The translations under genes were made by a program, and so were the position numbers. A stretch of 64,000 bases of DNA. Origin: Dorea sp. D27. GTDB taxonomy: Bacteria > Bacillota > Clostridia > Lachnospirales > Lachnospiraceae. Shown piece after piece: positions 43,908 to 52,403 of this stretch (position 1 is its first letter; each line of letters opens with the position of its first letter). The notes beneath the pieces were generated by a model. It ran no database searches, had not been told where the DNA came from, and saw nothing but the letters and a program-made list of their open reading frames with translations. The stretch spans positions 84,655-148,654 of the forward strand of contig NZ_KQ236745.1 in the NCBI RefSeq assembly GCF_001185345.1. The letters are read 5' to 3'.

Positions 43908-45191
43908 GTGAATGAATCTATTTTTATATTAAAAGGAGACATCTGCTACAGCAGGACCCCGACAGAGCTTACGAAATTAAAGGACGGGTATGTAGTATGC
44001 AGAAACGGAATATCGGAAGGCGTGTATGAGAGGCTTCCGGGGGGGTATGAGGACTGTCCGGTGCGGGATACGGAAGGTGCGCTTATCGTGCCGGGACTTG
44101 TGGATCTGCACATGCATGCACCGCAGTACTCGTTCCGGGGACTTGGGATGGATCTGGAACTTCTGGACTGGCTGAAGGAACATACATTTCCGGAAGAGGC
44201 AAAATATGAGGATACGGTTTATGCGGCCGAAGCGTACGAGAGGTTTACGCAGAAGCTGAAGTTCAGTGCTACGACACGGGCGTGCATCTTTGGGACGGTA
44301 CATGTGCCGGCCACGGAACTTTTGATGGATAAGCTGGAGGAGTCCGGACTTCGTACACTGGTGGGGAAGGTAAATATGGACCGCAATGCGCCGGATTACC
44401 TGACAGAAGCAGATGCTGACGCTTCTGCGGAAGATACGGTGGAGTGGATCAAGGACTGCCGGAAACGGTACAGGAATACGAAGCCCATACTGACACCCAG
44501 ATTTATCCCTACCTGCACGGATGCGTTGATGGAACATCTGAAAAAGATACAGATGCGGTTTGGACTTCCGGTACAGTCACATCTGTCTGAGAACGTAAGT
44601 GAAGTGGAATGGGTGCAGGAGCTATGTCCGGAGTCGGAGTTCTATGGGGATGCCTATGACAGGTTCGGATTGTTCGGAGCGGATGCACCGACTGTGATGG
44701 CCCACTGTGTGCACTCGGATGAGCGGGAACGCAGGAGGATGAAAGAGAATGGAGTGTTCATTGCCCACTGCCCGGAATCTAATATGAACCTGTCATCCGG
44801 GATAGCTCCGGTGCGGGCTTTTCTCGAAGAAGGAATTCCGACGGGGCTCGGCAGCGACGTGGCGGGCGGTTCGACGGAGAACCTCTTTACGGCCATGGCA
44901 CATGCAATACAGGCATCCAAGCTCCGGTGGCGGCTGGTGGACAGCGGGCTGAAGCCTCTGACGGCCGCGGAAAGTTTTTATCTGGCGACGAAGGGAGGCG
45001 GTGCATTCTTCGGAAAAGTGGGGAGTTTTGAACAAGGTTATGAATTTGATGCGGTTATCATAGATGACAGTGCGGTATCAGACCGTGAGAGAACGGACAT
45101 TTCTGACCGTCTCGAACGGCTCATATACTTAAGCAGTGAGGCTGAGATTACCGGCAAATATGCAGCCGGTGAAGAAGTGTTCTGGAGGTGA
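43908..45191 (+). CDS. guaD: Guanine deaminase
   Basis: A 427-residue amidohydrolase converting guanine to xanthine and ammonia. The zinc and substrate motifs are PGLVDLHMHAPQYSFRG (HxH plus the guanine-deaminase APQ), HLSENVSEV, MAHCVHSDE and GLGSDVAGGST. FSATTRACIFGTVH and FIPTCTDALM are further GuaD marks. Translation begins at a GTG (43908) with AAGGAGG eight bases before it; no in-frame ATG is nearby. It follows the purine riboswitch and sits four bases before xdhA, so guanine to xanthine to urate can run from one transcript. Confidence 0.93.
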   Translation: MNESIFILKGDICYSRTPTELTKLKDGYVVCRNGISEGVYERLPGGYEDCPVRDTEGALIVPGLVDLHMHAPQYSFRGLGMDLELLDWLKEHTFPEEAKYEDTVYAAEAYERFTQKLKFSATTRACIFGTVHVPATELLMDKLEESGLRTLVGKVNMDRNAPDYLTEADADASAEDTVEWIKDCRKRYRNTKPILTPRFIPTCTDALMEHLKKIQMRFGLPVQSHLSENVSEVEWVQELCPESEFYGDAYDRFGLFGADAPTVMAHCVHSDERERRRMKENGVFIAHCPESNMNLSSGIAPVRAFLEEGIPTGLGSDVAGGSTENLFTAMAHAIQASKLRWRLVDSGLKPLTAAESFYLATKGGGAFFGKVGSFEQGYEFDAVIIDDSAVSDRERTDISDRLERLIYLSSEAEITGKYAAGEEVFWR

Positions 45192-45195
45192 GCAG

Positions 45196-47499
45196 ATGGA
45201 GCAGCGAAAGAGAGCAGTCGGTACAAGCGTAAACCGGGTGGACGCGTATGACAAGGTGACCGGAAGGGCCAGGTACACGGATGACCTATGCGGCAGGGAG
45301 GCATATGCCGCCCGGATCATACATTCTACAGTGGCGAACGGCAGGGTGCTTTCCGTAGATACGGAAGAAGCAAAGAAGCTCCCTGGCGTGGTCCGGGTAA
45401 TAACCTGCTTTGACGTACCGAAAAACTATTACCCTACAGCGGGGCATCCGTGGTCTACGGATGAGGCCCATCAAGATGTCTCGGACCGGCTCATGCTGAC
45501 GGACCGGGTGCGGTTTTATGGGGATGACGTGGCGGCAGTCGTAGCGGAAGATGAAGTGACGGCAGCCAGGGCAGCGCGGCTCGTCAAAGTAACATATGAA
45601 GAATATCCGTTCGTTCTGGACGTAGAGGATGCCATGAAGGACGGAGCGCCACAGCTGCATGACGCATATCCGGGCAATGTGCTGAATCATACGGGCATCC
45701 GCAGCGGCAATTACGAAGAGGCTATAAAGGAACCGGGACTCATCAGGATAGAGGGGTGGTATGATACTCCATCGGTGCAGCACTGCCATATCGAGAACTT
45801 TGTCTGTTATGCGTATGAGGCAGACCATAAGATCAATGTCACGGCTTCCACCCAGATTCCCCACATCGTGCGCAGGGTCGTAGGGCAGGCGCTTGGAATT
45901 CCGTGGGGGAAGGTGCGGGTCATCAAGCCGTATATCGGCGGCGGGTTCGGCAACAAGCAGGATGTCCTCTATGAGCCGCTCTGTGCATATCTGAGCATGC
46001 AGTGCGGCGGGCATCTCGTGAAGCTGGACATAAGCAGGGAAGAGGCGTTCAACTGTACGAGGGTGCGGCACGCAATCAGAAGCCACATCGTATCGTGGGT
46101 CAGGCCGGACGGCACGTATGCCGCACGCAAGCTGACGGCATACTCCAACCAGGGAGCCTATGCGTCACACGGCCACGGCGTCGTGGCTAAGGGGATGGGA
46201 GCTTTTCCACAATTGTATCCCTGCCCGCATGTGGAGGCGGATTGTTATACCGTATTTACCAACAGGCCGGTGGCCGGAGCCATGAGAGGCTATGGAATAC
46301 CACAGGCTATGTTCGCGGTAGAGAGCCACACGGACGATGTGGCAAGAGCAGTCGGCATGTCCCCCATTGAATTCAGAAGAAAGAACGTGATGCCACAGGG
46401 ATATGTGGACGTATTTTCCAAGAATGAAAATTATTACGACACGTTTAATGAGTGTATGGATAAGGCTTCGGCATATATGGATTATGAAAGGAAGGTACGG
46501 GAATATGCCGTGCAGACCGGGAATATCCGCAGAGGGATAGGCTTGGCCGTATTCTGGTACAATACGGCGGTCTGGCCCATCTCTCTGGAGACATCTTCGT
46601 GCAGGATGGTGCTCAATCAAGACGGATCCGTACAGGTGCAGGTCGGTGAAACAGAGATCGGGCAGGGGGCAGACACGGCGTTTTCCCAGATGGCGGCGGA
46701 TGCGCTCGGCATACCGTTTGAAAATGTACATATCATATCATCCCAGGATACAGATGTGACACCCTTTGGAACGGGAGCGTATGCGTCCAGGCAGACTTAT
46801 ACCGCCGGCTTCTCCATAGAACAGACAGCAGGACTTTTGAAGAAACGGATACTGGCCTATGCTCAGGAACTTACACGTATGCCAGTCAGCCAGCTTGACC
46901 TGCAGGAAGGCGTCATCGTGCGAAAGAGCGACGGCCGTCCAATGCTGCTGCTGGGGGAACTGGCAACAGAAGCACTCTACAGCCTCAGCCACAGTGAACA
47001 CCTGACAGCGGAGAGCACCTATCAGATTAAAAGCAATGCTTATTCCTTCGGCTGTACGATGGCGGAAGTTGAAGTAGATATCGAGGCATGTAAAGTAAGA
47101 CTGATCGATATCGTGAATGTCCATGACTGCGGACGGCTGATCAACCCTGCACTGGCGAAGGCGCAGGTGCACGGCGGTATGAGCATGGGAATAGGATATG
47201 CACTGTCCGAAATGGAAAAGTTCGATGCAGTGACAGGCAGGACGCTGAACGGCAACCTGCTCGACTATAAACTGTCTACGGCTATGGACCATCCCCATCT
47301 GGAAGGACAGTTCGTGGAGAATTATGAGCCTACGAGTGCCTTTGGCACTAAGGCGCTCGGTGAGCCGCCGGTCTGTTCGGTGGCGCCTGCCATTCGCAAC
47401 GCGGTACTTCAGGCTACTGGCATCGGCATCAGTCAGATACCCCTGAGCCCGCATGTCCTGTTTGAGGAATTTAAGAAGGGAGGGCTGCTTGATGTATGA
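45196..47499 (+). CDS. xdhA: Xanthine dehydrogenase molybdenum-binding subunit
   Basis: A 767-residue molybdopterin subunit of the xanthine oxidase family. Cofactor motifs include IGGGFGNKQDVLYEP near residue 255, AGAMRGYGIPQ near 365, GETEIGQGADTAFSQMAADALGI, and the catalytic glutamate in ALGEPPVCSVAPAI near the C-terminus. The start at 45196 is preceded by GGAGGTGAG; a frame reaching 45136 lies inside guaD. It overlaps xdhB by eight bases. Together with the FAD and 2Fe-2S subunits it oxidises hypoxanthine/xanthine to urate, or in a fermenter may run the other way to dispose of electrons. Substrate class is inferred from guaD and the permease. Confidence 0.93.
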   Translation: MEQRKRAVGTSVNRVDAYDKVTGRARYTDDLCGREAYAARIIHSTVANGRVLSVDTEEAKKLPGVVRVITCFDVPKNYYPTAGHPWSTDEAHQDVSDRLMLTDRVRFYGDDVAAVVAEDEVTAARAARLVKVTYEEYPFVLDVEDAMKDGAPQLHDAYPGNVLNHTGIRSGNYEEAIKEPGLIRIEGWYDTPSVQHCHIENFVCYAYEADHKINVTASTQIPHIVRRVVGQALGIPWGKVRVIKPYIGGGFGNKQDVLYEPLCAYLSMQCGGHLVKLDISREEAFNCTRVRHAIRSHIVSWVRPDGTYAARKLTAYSNQGAYASHGHGVVAKGMGAFPQLYPCPHVEADCYTVFTNRPVAGAMRGYGIPQAMFAVESHTDDVARAVGMSPIEFRRKNVMPQGYVDVFSKNENYYDTFNECMDKASAYMDYERKVREYAVQTGNIRRGIGLAVFWYNTAVWPISLETSSCRMVLNQDGSVQVQVGETEIGQGADTAFSQMAADALGIPFENVHIISSQDTDVTPFGTGAYASRQTYTAGFSIEQTAGLLKKRILAYAQELTRMPVSQLDLQEGVIVRKSDGRPMLLLGELATEALYSLSHSEHLTAESTYQIKSNAYSFGCTMAEVEVDIEACKVRLIDIVNVHDCGRLINPALAKAQVHGGMSMGIGYALSEMEKFDAVTGRTLNGNLLDYKLSTAMDHPHLEGQFVENYEPTSAFGTKALGEPPVCSVAPAIRNAVLQATGIGISQIPLSPHVLFEEFKKGGLLDV

Positions 47500-48376
47500 T
47501 TTAAAAGCACTGTATGAGGCGGAAAGTGTATCGCATGCAATACGATTGCTGGAAGAGCACCCGGATGCAAAAGTGATTGCAGGAGGCAGCGATATCCTGA
47601 TTAAGATACGGGAAGGGAAGCTGAAGGAACCGGAGCTTGTAAGCATTTACGGGCTGGATGAACTGCGCGGGGTTATGCTGGAAGAGGATGGGACGCTGAG
47701 AATCGGTTCCCTCACAAGTTTTTCACATGTCACGAAGAACCCGCTCATCCAGAGACATATGCATGTGCTCGGAGAGGCGGTAGATAAAGTCGGTGGCCCC
47801 CAGATACGCAACATCGGAACTATCGGAGGAAATACGTGTAACGGTGTCACATCGGCGGACTCCGCGTCCACGCTTTTCGCATATGACGCGCTTGTTGAAC
47901 TGGCCGGTCCGGACGGGGTGCGCGTCGTTCCTATCCAGGACTTTTACCTTAAGGCAGGATGCGTTGATCTGAGACATGGAGAAATTGAGACCGCCGTATT
48001 GATACCAAAAGCCTCTTACGAAGGGTATGCAGGACACTATATCAAATACGCCATGAGAAATGCAATGGATATTGCGACGCTCGGCTGTTCCGTCAACGTA
48101 AAGCTTTCGGAGGATAAGGAATGTCTGGAAGATGTGAGGATAGCCTTCGGCGTGGCCGGACCGGTTCCGCTCCGCTGTCCGGCCGCAGAGCGTGCGGCAA
48201 AGGGGAAGAAGGCGGAGGATGAGACATACCGTCAGTTTGCGGCGGAAGTGTTGAAGGATATCCGCCCGAGAGAAAGCTGGAGGGCAAGCAAGGCGTTCCG
48301 GGAACATATCTCCCAGGTGCTTGCAAGGAGAGCGATGGAAGAAGCAGTTAACCGGGCAGGAGGTGAGAAGCGATGA
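47492..48376 (+). CDS. xdhB: Xanthine dehydrogenase FAD-binding subunit
   Basis: A 294-residue FAD subunit (CoxM/XdhB type). Flavin-binding stretches AGGSDILIKIREGKLKEPELVSI near residue 30 and GGPQIRNIGTIGGNTCNGVTSADSA near 105 are clear, and the CO-dehydrogenase-flavoprotein C-terminal domain follows. It starts inside the xdhA stop region (ATGTATGA) and ends in a four-base ATGA overlap with the 2Fe-2S gene, so all three subunits are tightly coupled. Confidence 0.94.
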   Translation: MYDLKALYEAESVSHAIRLLEEHPDAKVIAGGSDILIKIREGKLKEPELVSIYGLDELRGVMLEEDGTLRIGSLTSFSHVTKNPLIQRHMHVLGEAVDKVGGPQIRNIGTIGGNTCNGVTSADSASTLFAYDALVELAGPDGVRVVPIQDFYLKAGCVDLRHGEIETAVLIPKASYEGYAGHYIKYAMRNAMDIATLGCSVNVKLSEDKECLEDVRIAFGVAGPVPLRCPAAERAAKGKKAEDETYRQFAAEVLKDIRPRESWRASKAFREHISQVLARRAMEEAVNRAGGEKR

Positions 48377-48888
48377 ACAGAAGTGAAAGCAGAAGCGTTC
48401 CAGGTAAGCAGTACAGACTCGTGACGTGTACCATCAATGGGAAAGCAGTGGAGACCATGGTAGACGTTCGCGCGTCTCTTACGGATATGCTGAGGAACGA
48501 CTATCGTCTGACGAGCGTAAAAAAAGGCTGCGAGGTCGGCGAATGCGGAGCCTGCAATGTAATGATAGACGGCGAGTGTTATAATTCCTGCATCTATCTC
48601 GCAGTGTGGGCGGACGGAAGGGATATCCGCACGCTGGAGGGGCTCATGGGACCGGACGGGGAGCTGTCGGATATCCAGCAGGCATTTATAGACGAGGCTG
48701 CCGTACAGTGCGGCTTCTGCACCCCGGGATTTATTATGAGTGCTGTAGAGATACTGGAATCAGGCAGGGAATATACGAGAGAGGAGCTCAAGAAGCAGCT
48801 GTCTGGCCATCTGTGCAGATGCACCGGCTACGAAAATATACTGAATGCAGTGGAAAAGACGATGAAAAAGCGACTTTCTTCTACCTGA
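48373..48888 (+). CDS. xdhC: Xanthine dehydrogenase 2Fe-2S subunit
   Basis: A 171-residue electron-transfer subunit with two 2Fe-2S domains. The plant-ferredoxin-type motif is KGCEVGECGACNVMIDGEC-x3-C and the helical domain has QCGFCTPGF and GHLCRCTGYENI. The first 15 residues before the ferredoxin fold are an extra polar tail. The gene order Mo, FAD, 2Fe-2S is that of many clostridial enzymes. XdhC as a symbol here means the iron-sulfur subunit, not the maturation factor at 39401. Confidence 0.94.
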   Translation: MNRSESRSVPGKQYRLVTCTINGKAVETMVDVRASLTDMLRNDYRLTSVKKGCEVGECGACNVMIDGECYNSCIYLAVWADGRDIRTLEGLMGPDGELSDIQQAFIDEAAVQCGFCTPGFIMSAVEILESGREYTREELKKQLSGHLCRCTGYENILNAVEKTMKKRLSST

Positions 48889-48913
48889 CGGAGATGACAT
48901 AAAAAGGATAATC

Positions 48914-49747
48914 ATGATAGATAAAAGCAGTTTACAGCATATAAATGAAAACAGAGAGATACTGATACGCGAAGATAATTTCGCATACATGCTCCCATGT
49001 GGGCAGCTCAGGAATCTCATATCCAATTTCACGGTCACTTTTCCTGACCGGCAGGCCATATCAGACGCGTATACTGTCATGCCCCATGGCAGCGTTACAC
49101 TTGTGCTCTTTGACTATCATACTGAGCTTCATAGTTTTATATTCGGGCCGGCTACGAAGCCGGTCAGAGTAGGTGACATTGCAAATAGATGTGACGTCAT
49201 ATTCATTATTGAATTTCAACCTGCAGGCTTTTCCACTTTTAAAAAGATGAATCAAAATGAGCTGACTGACAAGATCGTGCCCTTTTCAGAGGTGGATTGC
49301 TCTCTGGATAAGGCGATGATGGACATTTTCAGAACATCTGTTACGGTAGATGAGTTATTGTGTGGAATGGAAGAGAAGCTGATTCAGAGTGTTCGGTTTC
49401 CATACCCTGAGGAGCTTGCACATGCGATTGGAGATATCATCCGTATGGAAGGCATTCTAACTTCTATAGAGATATCAGATAAGGCTTATTATTCACCCAG
49501 ACATCTGAACAGGCTGTTTAACCTTTACCTCGGTATGAGTATGAAATCCTTTTCCAGATTGGTGAGAATTAACAGATCCATCCGGCTTCTGAATGAAAAG
49601 GGCAATCCCCTGGCATTCATATGTGAAAAGCTGCATTATTATGATGTATCCCATTTTGTAAAGGACTTCAGGCTCGTGTGCGGCATTACGCCCCAGGTTT
49701 ACAGGTCGAATATGTCCGATTTTTACAGTGAAATTGCAAAATATTAA
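48914..49747 (+). CDS. AraC family transcriptional regulator
   Basis: A 277-residue regulator. The N-terminal two thirds is a beta-rich sensor-like domain with no family I can name (MLPCGQLRNLISNFTVTFPD, MPHGSVTLVLFDYHTELHSFIFGPA, similar to the DUF6597 type found in other AraC proteins). The last 90 residues hold two helix-turn-helices: SDKAYYSPRHLNRLFNLYLGMSMKSF and AFICEKLHYYDVSHFVKDFRLVCGITPQVYR. It lies 25 bases after the xanthine dehydrogenase genes with a weak ribosome-binding site (AAAGG), so it may be in the same unit and regulate it, or respond to something unrelated. Its GC content is visibly lower than its neighbours. Confidence 0.88.
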   Translation: MIDKSSLQHINENREILIREDNFAYMLPCGQLRNLISNFTVTFPDRQAISDAYTVMPHGSVTLVLFDYHTELHSFIFGPATKPVRVGDIANRCDVIFIIEFQPAGFSTFKKMNQNELTDKIVPFSEVDCSLDKAMMDIFRTSVTVDELLCGMEEKLIQSVRFPYPEELAHAIGDIIRMEGILTSIEISDKAYYSPRHLNRLFNLYLGMSMKSFSRLVRINRSIRLLNEKGNPLAFICEKLHYYDVSHFVKDFRLVCGITPQVYRSNMSDFYSEIAKY

Positions 49748-49795
49748 ATCTATAATAGTTCTGTAATGTATCACAGAAAGAGAGGAATTACAAAG

Positions 49796-50203
49796 ATGAA
49801 ATTTAATGAAACGACAATCCGCGTTCTCGTGCGGAAAGATTATGGGGAATGCTTTGACTTCTACACGGAGAAGATCGGCCTGATTCCGGTTTGGGGCGAT
49901 AGGAACGGACCTTACACTTCTTTTGCAGCAGGCAGGGATGCAGCACCTTGCTTTGCTATATTTGCAGGTGAAGCGATGCCGATGTTCCGGGGGTATGAAC
50001 AGCCGGAGTCCGGTACGCAGCCGGACACTGTCACAGCGGTTATCCCTACGACTGACCTGGACGGAGACTATTTACGTCTGAAAGAAGCAGGCGTGCCATT
50101 TCTTGGCGAACCACAATACATCGAAGCATGGGGGATGCGCTGTACTTATTTCAGAGACCCGGAAGGTAATTTGTTTGAACTGAACGATGCCAGCGGCGTA
50201 TAA
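49796..50203 (+). CDS. VOC (glyoxalase/bleomycin resistance) family protein
   Basis: A 135-residue protein with the paired beta-alpha-beta-beta-beta units of the vicinal oxygen chelate fold. It opens with TIRVLVRKDYGECFDFYTEKIGLIPVWGDR and closes with WGMRCTYFRDPEGNLFELNDAS, the usual glyoxalase ending with a metal-ligand Glu. Family roles run from metabolite isomerases to antibiotic sequestration; none can be assigned. The start at 49796 has GAGAGGA nine bases upstream; an earlier frame to 49766 lacks homology. Confidence 0.85.
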   Translation: MKFNETTIRVLVRKDYGECFDFYTEKIGLIPVWGDRNGPYTSFAAGRDAAPCFAIFAGEAMPMFRGYEQPESGTQPDTVTAVIPTTDLDGDYLRLKEAGVPFLGEPQYIEAWGMRCTYFRDPEGNLFELNDASGV

Positions 50204-50269
50204 CCCAAACGGTGGCATCCTGCTGCCAACACCATTCAGGACTGCACTCTTTTCAAGAATATTATTGTA

Positions 50270-50530
50270 AAAAGGGCAATCCATATAGCGCAGGATAGCA
50301 AGCCGGATACAAAGGAAACCTGCTCCATCTATCAGTATTTTTCCAATCCAGAAGGATGGGAGAAGAGCCAGGATATAATGATAGGGAGCAGGTATAAACC
50401 ATATCAGGATAAGCCCTGTAAAGCTAAGGCCCATCAGCTTTGAAAGTGCAAGTCCTTCGACACGGTTTCCGGCAGCGGATATAACCATCATAACAGCCGT
50501 TCTCCTTCCTGCATCAGTTTCTGCCTTATC
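50270..50530 (-). pseudogene. Decayed fragment of an ABC-2 type export permease
   Basis: On the minus strand this stretch reads a piece that looks like the C-terminal part of ABC-2 exporter permeases: GNRVEGLALSKLMGL, then a hydrophobic helix and YILALLPSFWIGKIL. No start codon, ATPase gene or complete N-terminal half is present, and the frame drifts into unrelated sequence that overlaps the VOC gene. I read it as the remains of a deleted exporter. The match is from memory of the family motif, not from alignment. Confidence 0.45.
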
Positions 50531-50558
50531 ATTTCTTTAGAGTATGGCAGAATACGTG

Positions 50559-52124
50559 CTAAGAATCGCCAGACAGCATCTGCTTTTTCATGTCGAGTAT
50601 CATGAAGGAGAGCTGCAGGCGGAAGATGGTCTGTGCATCCGTAAAATCCAGGCCGGTCATCTCCACGATTCTGTTTATCCTGTACTTCAGCGTGTTATAG
50701 TTCAGGTACATTTTCTTTGACGCGGTCGAAATCTCTGTGCCGCTGTTGATATATCCCCGTATCGTCTCCAGAAAGAGATCCCGTTTATCAGTGTCCATCT
50801 TCCATATCTCTGTTATGGCCGGATGGATAAGATAATTCAGAGATTCCCGGTCTGCATAGTTTAAAAATATGTGCTGGAGCAGGTAATCCGAATACCTGAC
50901 GATCCGGTTCCTGTGATGCAGCTTCCAAGATGTATTCAGGGCGGAGACAGCCTGGGAGAACTGTTCCGGCAGAGAGTAGAGATTCCTGCACGTATAGCTG
51001 ATTCCGGCCCGGCAGTTCTGCTTTTCCAGAAGGCCATGGAACTGTCTGTAATCCGATTCCGTAAACAAGGTGTCCGTCTTCGTGTCGAACACGGCGACAA
51101 GGCAGCCTTTATAGTAGATGATCGTGTTTCTGGCAAGGAAGTTCTGGAGAACTCTTTTCAACATATAGATCTTATTGACATCCTGCATATAGTCTTCCGC
51201 CAGTTCGATTACTAGTATCGTTATGTAATCATAGAGCTTTATATTAAACTGATGTATACGTTCCTCTATGGCGTCTTCGTCATACAGCTTTTCATTCAGC
51301 AGGGCAATGAAAAAGGATTCGGCGAGGGGCGAACTGGGGGTGTAAGTATTGGTAGATTCGAGCAGGAAATACAAGATGCAGTTGCCGAGAGCCTCCACGA
51401 TGTCCTCGTCACTTCTGGAAATCGGTTTATTGAGAGCAAGTACTTTCAGATATGCCAGCGGCTTACCATTGTCGTTGATCTTGTACACGAGCTGGCTGTG
51501 GTTCAGGATTCCCTTTTCCCATATAAAATCATCTCTTGGAGAATCCGAGGTCAGGTCTTCCATCATATCCATATGAATCTGATTGATATATTGGTCAGAG
51601 ACGTACCCTTTGCTCAAAGTCCATTCCCATAGAGGCTCCTGGCTTGAGCTGTTCCCTCCGGCGTGCGCGATAAAGCAGAGGGAAACATCTACAAGAAGGA
51701 GCGGATTTCCAAGTATTTCATATCCAAGATCCATCAGCTCCTGTAAGGTTGTCTTACTTTTTTTGACTTTCAGCAGTTTCAGAATATTTTTTGAAGTATG
51801 GACTTCTTCTTCCAGAAGCTTCCACACGGTGTTGCACAACTGATGCGGGTCAGTGCCGTCAGGCACGGTGACGAGGGTACATCCTGCCTCGGGGCAGAGA
51901 TAAGATTCCGGAACAGACTTTCCAGTCACGATAAAAGATATCTGGCCTACCGGAGGAATGGGCGGCAATTCTTTTGCACTTCCTATAAAAAGCACACCTT
52001 GTTCGACAGAAAGCTCCCTTTTACTGAAAAAGCGTACGGCAGAAATTGGATAATCACAGTCCTTTATGATGTCGGGAGAGTATGCTTCCAGATGATGCAC
52101 TATTCGTGTAAGTGTCAATGTCAT
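50559..52124 (-). CDS. PucR/CdaR-type transcriptional regulator
   Basis: A 521-residue regulator. The C-terminal PucR helix-turn-helix is clear: INSGTEISTASKKMYLNYNTLKYRINRIVEMTGLDFTDAQTIFRLQLSFMIL. The N-terminal part (to about residue 120) resembles the PucR sensory domain found in purine-catabolism regulators, and the middle a GGDEF-like/CdaR linker. AGGTGG precedes the ATG. It is divergent from the MFS-reductase-alcohol dehydrogenase genes, which it probably controls through the repeats at 52204-52256. Despite the family name, its effector need not be a purine. Confidence 0.88.
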   Translation of the reverse strand: MTLTLTRIVHHLEAYSPDIIKDCDYPISAVRFFSKRELSVEQGVLFIGSAKELPPIPPVGQISFIVTGKSVPESYLCPEAGCTLVTVPDGTDPHQLCNTVWKLLEEEVHTSKNILKLLKVKKSKTTLQELMDLGYEILGNPLLLVDVSLCFIAHAGGNSSSQEPLWEWTLSKGYVSDQYINQIHMDMMEDLTSDSPRDDFIWEKGILNHSQLVYKINDNGKPLAYLKVLALNKPISRSDEDIVEALGNCILYFLLESTNTYTPSSPLAESFFIALLNEKLYDEDAIEERIHQFNIKLYDYITILVIELAEDYMQDVNKIYMLKRVLQNFLARNTIIYYKGCLVAVFDTKTDTLFTESDYRQFHGLLEKQNCRAGISYTCRNLYSLPEQFSQAVSALNTSWKLHHRNRIVRYSDYLLQHIFLNYADRESLNYLIHPAITEIWKMDTDKRDLFLETIRGYINSGTEISTASKKMYLNYNTLKYRINRIVEMTGLDFTDAQTIFRLQLSFMILDMKKQMLSGDS

Positions 52125-52156
52125 AACAAAACCACCTTTCTACTGATTTAATATCC

Positions 52157-52185
52157 ATTATACGTTCTTGATAATAAAAAGACAA
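52157..52185 (-). promoter_or_regulatory. Promoter of the PucR-type regulator
   Basis: Minus strand TTGTCT (52185-52180), 17-base spacer, TATAAT (52162-52157), about 30 bases ahead of the gene. Confidence 0.65.
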
Positions 52186-52203
52186 TGGAATCGGCAGGAA
52201 ATT

Positions 52204-52256
52204 CATTTGCAGTTTATTGCAAATGGGCTGCGTCAAATCTGTTAGATATTGCAAAT
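52204..52256. promoter_or_regulatory. Candidate operator: TTGCAAAT inverted and direct repeats
   Basis: CATTTGCA (52204-52211) and TGCAAATG (52218-52225) form a perfect eight-base inverted repeat with a six-base spacer. A third TTGCAAAT half-site is at 52249-52256, 32 bases (three helical turns) from the one at 52217. They lie in the 279-base gap between the divergent regulator and MFS gene, a natural place for the regulator to bind and act on both promoters. No clear -35/-10 pair for the MFS gene was found. Confidence 0.55.
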
Positions 52257-52403
52257 ACATTTTTCATTTCAGACTGAAAATAAATATTATTTTGAAAAGT
52301 ATTGATAATGATTTAACAAGTGCAATGAGGTAAGATAGTGACATAGACGATATCGTTAGAAATTAAACAATATGTGTATCAGAGAAAAAGGAAGGAGAAA
52401 GGT

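Noticed and set aside
43908-45191. Amidohydrolase as SsnA, a selenium-associated protein often near xanthine dehydrogenase
   Set aside because: The HMHAPQY motif and overall pattern fit guanine deaminase, and the purine riboswitch supports that.
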